A DNA stretch of 64,000 bases from Owenia fusiformis (GCA_903813345.2 CAIIXF020000009.1:26636740-26700739); one strand, 5' to 3'. Numbered from the stretch's first letter, positions 47,879 through 62,300 are shown. The notes: generated by a model not told the origin, from the sequence alone. Made by a program: numbers and translations.

Positions 47879-49828
47879 AAGCAATTGCAAGTGCAACGGT
47901 AAAATGACAATATGGTTGAAAATGAAATATTGGAGTCTAAGCTTTGCATCCAAACTGAGGCGATCAGACAGAACCTCCGACAGAACTATCTCTTTCGTTG
48001 ACTGGGCCGATTTGTTTTGTTTATCTGCAAGTGTTGATGATGACATTTTCATATTTTGAAAGAATAGACAATGGTCACTTTGTCTCCCACTTTCTTTCCT
48101 TACGCCTTGTTGTGGGAAGCTGCAGGAGTATACTTGATGCTTGACTAAATGCTTCTATTTGGATAACCGTGTAAAAAAAGAGCTTCTTATCAAAACAAAC
48201 ATCAATTATCAATGAAATCGAGATTCTAGATGAAAACTGTTAATCCCTAAACGATAAACATCACATTGTGGGATCCACAGTCTCGACTATCCCTTGAAAC
48301 ATGATTTAGCTAAAGAGAGACCCTGATGAACCAGAATGTAAACATCAAACTGCGATTTGAAATGCAATTAGCTTTCTTGAGAGGGGGCAATACTACGTTA
48401 GCATACGTAAATGGGAAACATCTAAGTTTCAAAAGCTAAACACAAACAGTTAATACGAAACGTGTAGTACAACCTCGAAGCAAAATGGGAGAATTTTATA
48501 TTTTGTACTTTATCATCTAGTTTAAGTGAGCCTGGTCTAGCATGATAATTCATGTTTACATGCGTTTGCGTTCCTTTGAGACTTTAGACATGTGACTAGA
48601 TTATATTAAAGATGCTGACTTGATGCAGTAAAAAGTCTCAATCTCCCTCTCAAGACATCTGACAAATTACCCTGAAGGATATTTGCAATTACAACTCTCT
48701 GGCTAGGAAGGACAACTTTACCGTTTTTGATGTTGCTAAGATCAATTTTACAATTTTAATGTTAATAATATCACAAATGATCACAAAAAAGAATCTTCCA
48801 TGGCTTTTCATGAGAATATATTTATAGTTACTGTAAAATAATAATGCAATTCTGAATTAAGTTCATTGATCAAGGCTTGATTAAAATATTATCTACCATT
48901 CAAAGAGTGTCTAAGATCCACCACTTGAAAAGGGTTCCAAATGTCGGTCATTTAAGTCCTAACCAGGACCTGGACACTCAAGAAGACACATAATACAGAC
49001 TCAGCAATTAAATTGAAGGCGTCTATCTTTTATTATTAAAAAGTCGCTAAGTTATATTTTGTGCAGCTGCCAATTGATTCGGCTTCTCGATAAGGGTATT
49101 CCAATTTATAGAATGGCAGAAGCGCATGCGAAATTACTTTACGACATGAACACTGCAATCGGTAATACAATCGGAGAAGATCTTCAATAGACTGAAATAT
49201 TATTAGAACCAATGGGTAGTCAGAGGATGACTTAGAAATAAACAATAAAATCTATATCGCTATTCAGACGCCTTTGTAGATACTACAATAGATGATGTTG
49301 CTCGGGATGAAGATAGTCTGAAGCCTGATCAAGAATAAGCTGGGGAAATACAAGCAGGATTAGTTCCCTTGCGTCATAAAACAAATAATTAGGAGGTGAA
49401 TGGTGAAATTCCTCTAGTGAAATCACGAATGAGTGCAAAGACAGGCTAAACCCATGGACAAGTTCTATGTCTATGAATGTATGATCTAGAGAATTTGATA
49501 CTGGATTAATGTATGATATATTGACGACTGTGTGATGTGTTACTTGGTCTATTACAGTGGATACTTTGACCATCGCTGGGTTAAATCTTGTTTATGAGTT
49601 CATAAGAACTTGTATAGTTCACAGTGAAATCCTACTGTCGTTTTTCAGAGAAATCACCTAGGTTTGGACATGCGTCCTAGAATAACCGGCGTTTCTTTAA
49701 TTGAGTATTGCCTCATGTTTTATTAAACAAGTAACACAACGTACAGGAGATTTGGATAAGCCAGGATAACTGAAACAATGAAAAATGATTATGGAACGAA
49801 CATGGTGGATAAAGGCGAGCTATAAAAG
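47879..49828. other. No recognisable gene
   Basis: AT-rich. A 96-codon minus-strand frame (49283-49573) has no recognisable motif and I do not call it. Confidence 0.35.
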
Positions 49829-49955
49829 ATGAAGATGTCTCAGTGTGTGCTAGAGATGCTGGACGTTAAGACAATGCTGGAATGTTACCTTCTTTTTGCG
49901 TTTTATATATCGCAACTATGGGCCCAAGATAACATCACCGATTCGGATGTACCAG
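49829..49955 (+). CDS. Possible first exon: signal peptide plus short N-terminus
   Basis: ATG at 49829 opens 42 codons and one base. There is an internal hydrophobic core (CYLLFAFYISQLWA) with a plausible cleavage after it, then QDNITDSDVP with an N-glycosylation motif (NIT). It ends ACCAG|GTAAGA in phase 1. Start at Met16 is an alternative. No continuation exon is recognised within 14 kb. Confidence 0.45.
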
Positions 49956-52900
49956 GTAAGAGATATCATGACCTTATATTAGCTATATATATATATCTAG
50001 TCGAAGGCAGAAAGATGTGATGAGTGTCAGAATGGGTAAGTTGAGATGCCATTTTTCTTAAAGCAGGTGCACCAACGAGATATTAATTATCTCAAAATAT
50101 ATGACATTTCTATTTGTTTTACTTCTGGTAGTGCCCTAATCATGGCTTGGAAATGCAGAATGGTTTTCGTGTAATACAGTAATGTAAATCATGTTCTGAC
50201 ATCGACAAAAAATGAGCATCGGAATGTATAAACCTGTTCAAAAGTGATTATTTTCTGGTCTATAAGTTTTAATGTGAATTAATGTTGCTTATTATATATT
50301 CTGTTTGAGGTATGTATATTTCGATCCAACATACATAGAATTGGTTGTTAAACATGGAATGGCTACTAAATTGACATTATGGGCACAAATTGGCATTAAG
50401 TCTTTACGTAATTATCGACAAATATCATCAGTATTGGTAGTAGGCTATGTACTATATGTAACGGAACACTACCCTATACTATGTTCTTCCGAAGGATAAG
50501 TCAGATTTCAGCTAGACGTGTACACTAAATTATACAGGTGATATAGAACACGATCTCCCTAATTACCAATCGTAGTGATACCAAAACAATAGAACAAGAA
50601 CCACATGTTCGGAAATCCCAATAATCTTAACCATGCGGTAATGGCTTTACCAATAAACCGGTCGACTTGGCTTGATTGTGAAGGATATTCAACTGGCTTC
50701 TAGCTAACAAAATTAGGTATACCCCTCACAAACCCAACAACATCTGGAATATTTTCCTGTAAATTAAGAAGATCAGGAAGAAATTATAAACTTCCTAGGT
50801 GAATTACTCAATAATTTATGCCATGCAGTATACGTATCAAGGTGTACAGAGAAGGTCGAGTGCACGAGGTACGCTTAATACAACAAACCCCCAGACTATT
50901 TTGTTGGGTCGAGAGAATCTGCCTTTATCGGTCTCTCTTTTCTGATTAATGTTCACTCGGCCTCTGTTATCGTGAAAATCTTCAAAGTTATACGTATTAT
51001 ACGCTATATAGTGTCATTATCGTTCACTTTGATACGGCAGATTCATTCTATAAGATGATGGGAAAAAACTCTGGAAGGCAAATTAATTTCCCGATCGAAT
51101 AATAAATAAATGGAATTATCTGAGATGTATACAAAGCCTTGCCTATAGATGATTTCTTCAAGATTGCTTCCAAATCCGCCAGGATGTATAGCAAGTGTAT
51201 TGTAATGTTTATTTGTTCCTCGTTGAAGTTGTCTCGCACCATCATACGAGTAGAAAGTGGTAAACCAATATCAATTACATACTTTTCATTTACTGTTCCC
51301 TTTTCACGACCCTTTGGTCAGATCAAACAAAATTAGGTAATTTGATAAGATATTTGCTGTATTACTGAACCTTTTTCAAAAATAGGGGAGTGTAAATACG
51401 ATAACATACATGAATTAACTAAAAACACGTAAATTAATCATTTCCCTATTTTGATATATAGTAGAACGTAAAAATAATATTTCTTGAACCTTTCAAAAAT
51501 AGGCGTGATAAATCTTTGACAATTTGTTAGAAAATTGTGTGTAATGGGTCTATCGAAAGCCACTACATCTGGGCCGTAGTAGCAACTTGCTATCAAGGGT
51601 CGTTACACCATCTCCCCTTTGAAAGGACCACTCCCCCGTGGTCAGCCCTGCTTTCCTAGCAGTGACTACCACACACACAAGGGCGCAAAGGATACAACCA
51701 ATGCTCTGATACCACTTTTCTGACAGAGATCTTCAATTAAGTCCTTATTTGTATGAATACTCTCATTACATTATGGAACATTTTAACGAACGTTGTATTA
51801 ATAGAAATCTATGGAATTCCAGTTTATATTTTCGAGTCATCGGTAACTATAATATATGCTAGAGTATTGGATTGTAATTACAACGATTCTTATATCATTC
51901 CGTTCCAATCCAAAACTGTCATCACACTTAAGCCTATTAGTGATAATCTTATCTATGAATATATCTTTCTTAAAAGTGATAATTTCTAGAAACTCAACTT
52001 GACAAATTGATATTGGCAATGGACAATCTCAACGCCCAGACGATTTGAGATCATATGACATTCAAACCTGGAAAAGAATTCAACAAAAAATCTTGTATCA
52101 AATCTCTGCTAGTGCCAGTCTTTACTACACACCCCTTCTTAGATTGACAATATGGGCAACATATTAACTTGAAGAGTTACGAACTAACAGTGCTGAAATT
52201 AAAGGAAGTTGACAACAACACTACCCAATACATTCATGGTCAAGTACATGACATAGGCTCATTTCATATTCTTCCAGATTTGATTTTAGCGTGTTATGTA
52301 TCGTATGTGTACGTTACGGGAATGATGAATGCGTTCATTGTTCAATCTGATCAAAACAAGAGAAATGGCATTGAGTTCTACCGGCGGTCCGGCCTCTTGT
52401 GAAGAACGTATAAATGCCGTGGGATATGATGACCGAAGAACATTCTGATACTCATGCTCATCTTTCTGTTTCACCTGAAACATCCTTTTATGTTATGAGG
52501 TATATTCTGTGATCTGAGCACATCAGATGAGAAATGTTATAACTGACAATAAGTGTGATAGTTGTTATCGTGTAATCATTTACCTAATTACCTAATTATA
52601 TCATGGCATCTCAGGGCTGAGAAGAAATGAGATGTCATGGTTTATCATGATGACCGATGACTAATTGGTAGAATAAGGCATGATTACATTAATGAACAGT
52701 TTTGATATCTAATTTTGTGTACACCTGACACGTTTCAAAGATCTATATTAACTGGTCATTTAACTTCAATACCTAAAAAGTGAGACGGTGAAGAGCAACC
52801 ACAACAGTGATATTGTCATTACTATCCAATGTGTATGTGAGCCACCGTTCATTTAGTTTAATCTTTGTAATGAAAAGGGATTTGCAAAGATGAGAATGAG

Positions 52901-53009
52901 CAGGTCCAAGGCAATAATTTATTAAAGAAGGCTCTGATTTCCTGGAGAATGCATTGGCTTAAAACATTATTTGTTTTATGATTGATCAGAGTTTTCCCAC
53001 AAGTACAAA
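49956..53009. other. No recognisable gene
   Basis: AT-rich. A GC-richer patch at about 51540-51722 contains TGGTATCAGAGCAT on the minus strand (51714-51701), resembling a retroelement primer-binding site. Dispersed repeat copies lie at 50003 and 52440. Confidence 0.35.
52440..52653 (+). repeat. Dispersed repeat, copy C (longest)
   Basis: Has both halves of copy A with about 125 bp between CCTGAAACATC and ATCTCAGGGCTGAGA. Ends AATGAGATGTCATGGTTTAT. Confidence 0.75.
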
Positions 53010-53455
53010 GAAGATCAGAATATGAAACAGTAGTGTGGATTGTAGTGTCACCCTCGAACGATTCTCATTGAAAAGGTGGTCTCATATGTTTCCAAATTTA
53101 GAGACACGGATAAAAGATCAGAATATGTAAACTGTAATTGTGGATTTTAATGCCACCATTGAACTATTCTCATTGAAAAGTGATCTCATGGTATATGGAA
53201 ACCGTAATTGTGGATTGTAATGCCACTCTTGAAGGATTCTCATTGAAAAAAGTGATCTCATGTGTTTTCAGATGTAGAGAAACGCATGTAAGATCAGAAT
53301 ATGAAAACAGTAGTATGGATTTTAATGCCACCATTGAACGATTCTCATTGAAATAGTGATCTCATAGTATATGGAAACTGTAATTATATATTGTACTGCC
53401 ACTCTTGAAGGATTCTCATTGAAAAAAGTGATCTCGTATGTTTCAAAATGTAGAT
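53010..53455 (+). repeat. Tandem repeat, about 90-110 bp units in a two-unit order
   Basis: Words GATCAGAATATGAAA, GTGGATTxTAATGCCACC, GAACGATTCTCATTGAAA and GTGATCTCAT recur five times. Alternate units differ (CACTCTTGAAGG versus CACCATTGAACG), suggesting a higher-order dimer. Confidence 0.85.
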
Positions 53456-54790
53456 CGCTTAATAAGGTATCTATACAGAGTGCGTACTACATTCATAACC
53501 TGCTTTTAGAGTTAAGTACCCATATTAGGCTACAGATGCACAATGGCGTAGAAGTATATCTTGATGGAACTTTCTATTATTTGATTATGCAAATCCGGTT
53601 AGACATCGATATCTTTATTTATGTTCGACATTTTGGTAACACAATGCCGCCAATTGCATTTGTAGAGTTCTAAATTCAATGTACGTGAGCCTTTCCATGG
53701 ACGAATCCATCAATAGCTATAACCTTGATCTTCTTATTGAAAGTGAAAATTTGAATAACATCTTATTTTCAAAGCATTCTGTTGCACTGGTGTCTATGCT
53801 TCTGGAAAATTAGATATCTAATTCTGCATCTGGAATCGCATTTTATTTAGTATCAATTTGTCATCGACTGCTGTGAACCTAAGGAACATAAGAATTGAGA
53901 TAATAAGAATTGCCCTATAAGAATTGCCCTATCCTTGTTCCGAGGGTACTTCAACTCTTTACATCATCTACTAATCATAGCTGTGGTAGCAGTGTAGCCC
54001 GATCGTGAAGGTTGGGTTGCCTTAATATCAATAGAACATAAATCGTGTCTTGAAAAAAAACTTGACATAAGATCGGCGTTGGTCAGAACAGACTACTGGT
54101 CCTCGCTATGACCAAGTTATCCCACCCAATTTTCTGACCTACAAAGATGGCAAACAAAAAAACAATACAACAGAGGAGCTACGATACTCCATTAGTCTTG
54201 CATCAGGTCACTGTTCCCCATCCCAATACTTATTTCAACTATAGGATGCCTCTATGGCCTTATGGGTATATAAAAAAGTGCCATATGGGTAAAGACTACT
54301 ACTCGCATTCGATTGACTTCTTGAATATAGCCCGTCTTCTTTGCAACTATCACTGTGGTCGGGGTAGGTAAAGAAACTGCAAAATAATAAAAGACAGTCG
54401 AAAATGAACATTCAACAGTATCGCGGCTCTTCACAATAAGACAAATCACAGTATCCTAAACAATGATACACAAGAGCTTCATGAAGACCTCTGCCCGATT
54501 ACTGTCGTACCCAATGGGTTTTGTGCAGCAGAAACATATATATTATTATTTTCTCAATGTTAATCTGGCCTAACAATCTGCCCTGGTACAGTGTTATGAT
54601 CATGAAGTCTGCTAAAGAAAAAACATTAGATATGATTCATGAAGGAGAGTATGACATTGTAATCCAAGATAATTCTACAGAAAGTGACATTGATATTAAA
54701 GGAACTTTCAGACGATTCAATGCCGAATTTGGAAATTGTGAGCGATATGTTCTCAAGAAAAATAGTCTTACCTTTTCATTAAGGTAGGCA
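53456..54790. other. No recognisable gene
   Basis: Several short open frames, none with recognisable motifs or clear splice context. Confidence 0.3.
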
Positions 54791-54799
54791 CTTTACTTG

Positions 54800-54920
54800 A
54801 GGACAAGGGAATGAGTTGTATAGGGGATGAGTTGTCTAGGGGATGAGTTGTCTCGGAGATGAGTTGTCTAGGGGATGAGTTATTCAGGAACGAGTTGTCT
54901 CGGAGATGAATTGTCAGGTT
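54800..54920 (+). repeat. Minisatellite (GGGGATGAGTTGTCTA)n
   Basis: About seven 15-17 bp units with variants GGAGATGAGTTGTCTC and GGAACGAGTTGTCTC. Confidence 0.9.
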
Positions 54921-55422
54921 ACCTTGAGGACCACTGTTTCACATGACTGCCATTAAAACAATATAGCATTTTCACCTTCCCACTCAAAGTATTATTTCTG
55001 GATGGTAATATTAATGGTATTCGATTTGGGAATGTAAATACGATAATCAAATTGTGAAATGTGGATGTCTTGCGGGTAGGACATACTATCCACACCTGGG
55101 TCTCAAATACAGTGATTTATTTGTTCATTCGATTTGACAGCTATTTAGAATTTATCGCTGACGTTTTTCTTTGTTACATTTTGTGGTTTAATTTTGTAAT
55201 CGTTGTCGTTTATCCTTATTGGTTAGATTGGAATATATATATATGTATTTCGTATGCAATATATTATACCTTCAATTGTATCAATATCCTTCTTTTAACT
55301 ATACTCGTCTATCTGTCTATACATACGTTGCACAAAGGGGTATCTGAGAATCCATCACAATCCCTTTATGAATCTTTTCATTTGGTAGAAACTGGTATAG
55401 GTCAAAGGTATTTGGATTAGCG

Positions 55423-55540
55423 GGTGTTCACATTTCAAAGTTTTCTTAAAATATGAGTCAATGTGAGACAGAAAAAATGGGACCTAGAAAGGTGTTTAAA
55501 TCGAAAGGTGTTCAGATTGGAAAGGTGTTCAGATATAGGT
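55423..55540 (+). repeat. Diverged single copy related to the 54-bp satellite
   Basis: GTGTTCACATTTCAAAGTTT, TATGAGTCAATG and GGTGTTCAGATATAGGTTTC match the start and the end flank of the array at 16378-17235, but without amplification. Confidence 0.6.
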
Positions 55541-56104
55541 TTCATTGTATTTATGAAACGCGGAATAGCAATCTTTCCATAGGGTGATATAAATAAGGGA
55601 CCAAATGAAGTATAGTAGCCTGCTGTAGTACAATTACTACTACAATAGCAAACTCGTAAATACAATTAAACATAAATAATTCAATGCTTAGATACTATAT
55701 TTCGTCATAAATAATATCAGGGTGTAAACTTAGACCTAGAAACGAAAACACTAATATCAATTATTGATAAGTAGAACGAATTTGCTCTTAGTTTACACGT
55801 GTATATCACAACAATGTTGACCTACATATTGACCGCAGGATCACCTTAGCTATTTTACAATTAAACTTAATATGGTCAATCGTTAAACGATTGTTATTTT
55901 CCAAGAGCCAGTGAGATAACATAGGGAGAAAATTGAGGTCTGATTGTTTCCGTCTAATTGTGTTAAATTCAAGCTTCTGAATCATTGAATATGGATGATC
56001 CAATATTAAGAAAAAGAACTGATAAACTTCTTAATTGATTACTATGTCTTACAAAAGAGCAGGGGAATGGTTCTTTCATCCCTTAATGTCCCTTATTAAG
56101 CATA

Positions 56105-56357
56105 TGAGCCTGGCCATAGGAAACCCGGTCTCATCACAAAAATTAAAATTGTGCTACAGAGCCAAAAATGTGCTCAAGATTAAGAGGAAAATGTGCTAAA
56201 TTCAAATCTGTCTTTTTGTCTATATCTGCAAGAAAAAATTGTTAAGACATAAGCCATGGCTCATTTGAAAGGTCTCTTTGTGCCTTTTAAGATAAACAAA
56301 AAAATCAAAATATTTAAAAAACCTGTGATAAGACCCCTTTTCCTGTGGCCTGGCTCA
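56105..56357. mobile_element. MITE with TGAGCC ends, about 253 bp
   Basis: TGAGCCTGGCCATAGGAAAC at 56105 matches the inverse of GTTTCCTGTGGCC-like sequence ending GGCTCA at 56357. GGTCTTATCAC words follow. TA flanks both sides. No coding capacity. Confidence 0.8.
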
Positions 56358-56359
56358 TA

Positions 56360-59300
56360 TATGGAATGGAAGTGCAAAACAAAATTTAGTGTTTTGAGCT
56401 GATTTAGAATGGTTGCGTTGCTATTCTCAAATCTGGCAGTACATCACACTTTCTTGGAAATGACTAATGCATTATGCAAAGGTGAAAGACCCTCATTTGG
56501 CAATTTTTTGCAATGTCGGTAGTTCTTATGGCGATGACCTTTTAATAACTGACCTCGGTCATTTGTCTATTTCTGCTGATCTTAGTTACGTAATATAAAG
56601 AATACAAATGACAATAATGATATGGTCGAGGATGTGGTTGACACAGTAGACTCATCTGTTAATTGCTTATGGATATTATAACGGCTCTGGGAGTAGTTAG
56701 ATAGTATTATACAACTTTAACACCATCCCAGTAAGAATCGCACCATCCTTCCAGATCATTATGCTTCAAAATGGGGCTTCGCTTGAGTTGAGCTTGTTTA
56801 CCTAATCCCAGGAATTCAAAGGCCTGGCAAAGGGTATGCAATACCCTTGGACAGAGGATGGGTTCGCATGAACGAATGTAATAACTTTTAATTCGAATGT
56901 GGTTTCTTAATCATTCCAATATGTAATTTAGACTTCGGTACTAGAGTAATTACAGCGCAAATAGTATGTAAATCCCTACTTTGTGTATGGGACATCCCAT
57001 AGATACAAAGCTGCAATAGACTTTATGGCTGCCTACCATGCAACTGATGAATCATCCATACTGTGCACATTCTTTTAGATGCACCTCGTGTCCACTGGGA
57101 ATGTTATCAAATATGTTTTAGTCAAAACAATGAAAACTCATGACAATTAGAGATCTTACTTTTAGGGACGGCGACAGATATAGTTTGGTATATCTAGATG
57201 ATGGTACAATATTGGCGCCCATTCAATTTCTTTGTGAGATGTGAGAGTACAGAGCAGTCTGATGATGCAGTCTCCATATGTTGACCATATTGTAGCCTGC
57301 CTCTCCTATTTTTAAATAATACAATACCAAACTAATACCGTTGGATGAGCAATGATATGAATTAAGCAAATCAAAATTGACAAAAAAGATTCACCAGTTC
57401 AAATATAGACAGAAATCAGAGATCTGTTACTTTAATTTGAATATCTATAGTAACTTAGTCTTCTATTATTATAGAGCAGAATAGAGCTATAGACATAGAC
57501 GTTGTAGAATTTACACATGTACTTTGGAAAAAACACAATCTATCCTGACAACGTCTTTTCCCATTAGTGGAGAGTTTAATATCCGAAATGCCTGCTTATT
57601 GACAGATCAGGGAAGGTTTGATGAATATATTTCCACAAGTCAGGGTCTAATCACATTTGGTGTGTCAAGGGAAGTGCTCTCTGGAACTTGTAGCCTATTC
57701 CATCTATTCGCACATTCGTTTCAGGCTAGCCAAGGTCTATATCTGTCAATATAAGTGATAAATAATGCACCCAAAAGGCAAATTATCCATTTGGTACAAA
57801 ATATTTTCCAACGCTGGCTTCGAGGTGCCAATAACGATATATCAATCGGAAAATTAGTTTCTGGCACAGCGTTCCATACTGTGTGGATAATAGGACATCT
57901 AGATATACATGACTTTATTAAGGATAACACTGTTTACATAACGGAAACTCAACGAAATGTGATAAATATAAAGCCCCAAAGATAATTGTTTACATTTATC
58001 ATCACCCCCCCCCCTCCCCTTTTCACACACACACACACCTTGGATCCATATGTTTGTATCATTTGATTCTCCCATCTCTCAAAGCTAATTCTATTGTAGC
58101 GATATTTTCCTCTTAAAAACCACAGAAACAATGAGAGCGACACAAAATTACTTACTTTATAGCAGTAATTGACACAATTAACTGAAGAACGGCTCTTAAA
58201 CTATAGCACACGTCAAAATACTCGAAACAAGGCATCAACACTAATTTCTTTGACGAGCAGAATCGTAGACTAAGTTTCTCCAGTTGTTGATGCATCACTG
58301 ATTGTGTCAGTTAAACGTTCCAAGGATTGACGCTTGCCAGAGATAGTGTGTTGTGTTTGTCATGTTTGATTTTTGTAGTCTGGCAGCCTCTTCTTTACAC
58401 TTCTTTGATTCCCCTGATAAAAAGGGAAAGCACTTTTCCATTGTTATTAATTTAAGACTGGGGTTAGTGTAACCATTGTTATATTCATCAGAAAATGATG
58501 TAAAAACAACGCTAGAGAAATAGATGATGGGAGATGATAACGAAAACAAAGTTGTTGTTCACGGATTTTCATTAACTTGATGTACAAGCGGTTTTGTTCA
58601 TTTAAGATATAGTCTACTATTGGGATTTTAATTTAACAGTGAAATGAGGCATTTATTTTGAATCTTAGAAATTTAGCGTCCGTGTAACAACCGATCACGT
58701 AATAAAACCATATATTTAACTTAATTTGATAGGAATCCCATATTTCTGATCTGTATGCCATGATATATCATGTCATCTATGGCTTTGATGAAGGACATAA
58801 AGATCATCTGATGAGTTTCAAAAAGCACTCAAATAGATAGAAAACTGCATACTTGTAGCTAAATGTCCAAGTCGATTCTTTTCTCTGTTTTCTATATACG
58901 TCTGTAGTATGGTAGGGAATGATACGAGTGATTTAAGTTCTCTTTTGGGATTTTTACCATTAAAACAAATCCCAGTGCATGCAATAACATTCGAGAAGTT
59001 GTTTCCATATTTATACCGGGTTTACTCGAATCTACTTACAGAGTTTCGCAATGTGTAATACATAAATGCCTCATAAACAGGAAACATGCGAAGAATAATA
59101 TGACCGTATCTAAGCCCAATGTCCAATCATTGTATTGGTCATTCCTCTTCTTTTCTTTCTCAAGAATGAACTTTCTCATTTTTGAATGTTTTGTTAAAAA
59201 TGATTAACATAATATGTGTTTTCATTCGTTTTTCATAGCGCGTTCCCAAGATTTTCACCCATTTTGTATTTTAAGTCGTAATAGCTATGGCATTTTGCGT

Positions 59301-62300
59301 GCGAGTCATCGTAAAGAATTATTACAAATAGGACTAAATAGGACAAATCAAAACAATAAATCTGCAATAAAAGGACACATAACTTGATGGTAATGCTAAT
59401 ATGATTTGTAGGAGCTTGGATTTCCTCGATAATAAATAAAACATAATACTCAAATGACAAATGGCGTATTTCCTTCAATTGTTTCTCTGATGTCGATTTT
59501 ACTAAAAAGCCAGCGGTTCGGTTGACTTGTCATTCTTTCTAAATTATATTGTACGTATGGTCGGGCAGCAGGCAGTGGCATCACCGGGAACAATGTCATC
59601 ACCTTCCTTCATAAGTTCTGCAATTTTGAGCTTATCTCGCGGAAGGTGTGATTGCCATCAGAATACAATAAGGCCAGGTATTTATATTTATCAAATCATT
59701 CTAGCATGCAGCCTGAACATGAGAAGAGGTTTTTTCATTATCATGATGAATTGTCCTCATCACATTTCTTGTTACGTATAGGGTCTTTGGACATATATCT
59801 ACATTTCCTATCATAATTATAAGCACTTCTCAGCTACTAAAGAATAAGCACTTGCTTATTAAGGCTGAGCTTTCGATTCGAACAACACATCGGCACAGTC
59901 TTTGTATCATTCTCTGAAAAGTTCTGTAAATCCCCTGACATACGGTTATTCTATGCCTGGATCATCTCCTGGGGACTGGTCCTATTAGTAAATAAATTAG
60001 TATGAATATCACGTTTCACAGATCACTAATTCATTGGGTTTGATTGGGCGACATTGTGAAAAATAGGACCATAAAATATCGTCATTATTGGTTTTTAACT
60101 AAATTGAGCTTGAATCACATCGTGTAAAGAATTTTTATGTCTTATTGAAGATAGAAAGGTCACTAATCAGAAGAATGACGTAAACACGTTTAGACAGTTT
60201 CTAACATGAAATATCACCATCCCCATAAAATAATTTCAAGAGGGTTTTACGATACCTAATATATCTATTACTTTCTTATGGATGTATTTGTTATCGGAGG
60301 ATCCAGGATATCTATTAAAAGAGGGATTAAAGGACATTTATATGAACAATTTGCTGTCAACTGTTCTCTTAGAATCTAAGAGGATGGCGAACCCCAGAGC
60401 TTCTAAGAGTGATCTCACATTTACTTCCTTTGCCTACCACGTTTGTTTCTTCGTTTGTCCGAATTTCCATCATCTAGATTCTGGATGCCATATGTCGATG
60501 TGATGTTTTAATCGATCATATTCCTTACTTCTTTCTTTATCTTGACGTGAAATAATAACAAGCTATAATATTGGTAATCACACAAGAAATGAACATAATA
60601 GTGTTAGCGTATTTGAAGCGTTTTACAAAATTTTGAATCCACCATTTTGTTTTCGTCAGCTGCTCATTTGACCAATCAGCGACGATTCATTCCTGCTTTT
60701 ATGATCCTAAAAAATTCTTGAGTCTCGGTCTTGAATTCAGTTCTGAAATTACGTTTCTAGAATGCAAGGAATATATTGGTTGGTGGTTATTCTAGGCTAA
60801 ATACATGTACGTATCGTATACGTGCCACTTGATCTCTAACAGATAGCTAAAGATGAACCAAACGGTTATTATGAAATGAAAACTGAAATAAACAACAGTT
60901 TTACCTTCCTTGTTGAAATAACAAACTATTTAACAATTTTAAAATGTTACTTAGATGACTTCTTAATTATTTTGTAACTGTGCATCAGTTTAAATAAATA
61001 TATGAAATGAAATTAAAAATTAAAAAAAATAATCAGGCATCGAGTGCGTTTAGTTCAAAAACAAATGTGACATTAATTTTTAATTAAAAAAGACCAAGCT
61101 TTTTTCTTTCTTTGATACAATATTATTATAACATCAACTTTAAATTCACACTAAATCACTTGAACGATTTTCTTAAAGGAGAAGGTCAAGATGTCTACGA
61201 AAGTCAAGACAGTGGTCTATCTGAGTATTGGGAAATAAAGTGCTCTAATGTTCGTTCTAAAAGACCCTTTTGATGTATTGTATAATTTTTGCCAATCAGA
61301 TTGGCCAATGGTACCTGGAAATTAAACTGCTAAGCAAATACTCCTACTTCTAATGACACAATAAGAGGGCACAATGAGCAACAGATTCAATTTTCTGTTA
61401 AAATAGAACGAATCATTCATAATGGCTGCCAAAACTGCTATTATCCTGAAATGACGTTCAAAAATAGAGCTAAATTACTTATTCACTCCGTAGTTTAATA
61501 ATTGAGCAATCATGGACCAGAAATAATTTCTTATTTGAAAGGATTCGGTTTTATTCGTTGGAATATGCGGAATAGATCTCTAAAAGGAATCGTGGAATGT
61601 AAAACACAATCAATATCTACAATAATGCCTCGATTTAAAGCTTTAATGGACTCGCTGTATTATTTTAGGGGCACAATTTCTAAACGTAATGACGTCATAC
61701 GGTATTGCAATTTTGTTAAACACCCCACCTAAGATCAATAGTACAAAAGTATCATATTTGGTTTTTATCCATCTTCTACTTCCAATGTGAAGCAACTGAA
61801 ACCTTGTAAATCAACATGACTTTAATTAACGACGATCAGTCCAAATATGTTCTTAAAAATATATGTGTTTCCGTACGATACCATTGTCAAATGAAGATCC
61901 ATTGCCATTCTGATTTATCAGAGTCTCTCTTGATCTAAAACTGGTGATAAAAACAGATCTATTCCAAGAGATAGTATCCCACAATGCTATGTTGCAAATA
62001 TACTGAAAAGACCTTAAACGACTAGGCGTAAAACAAAAACAAAAAGTTGGTGACGATACCATAAATCGCTATGTACAAGGTTATGGTATATTTATGTCTC
62101 TCAAGGTCCTCTTGATGCCGTCCAACTCCTGCAGCTACGTCAACATTGAAAGAAATCCTTAAAGTGCCAATTCGGTAATTTCCATTTATTTTTCTTTACA
62201 CAAATAGATTCAATGGGTATTGGTTGGTAGAAACAGTATACCAACAGACTCACATCTTCATCTGATTGTCTTTCAGTGCCAAAATAAGATTTCCCGGAAA

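Noticed and set aside
49283-49573. 96-codon minus-strand frame
   Set aside because: No recognisable motif and no clear splice sites; could be chance.
55061-55420. 119-codon hydrophobic plus-strand frame
   Set aside because: Composition follows the TA-rich DNA; no recognisable membrane protein motif or splice context.
59563-59677. GC-richer patch with acceptor and donor-like borders ending in IRPG, reminiscent of a paired-domain exon end
   Set aside because: The rest does not match the strongly conserved paired domain, and other frames are equally plausible; no supporting neighbour exon.
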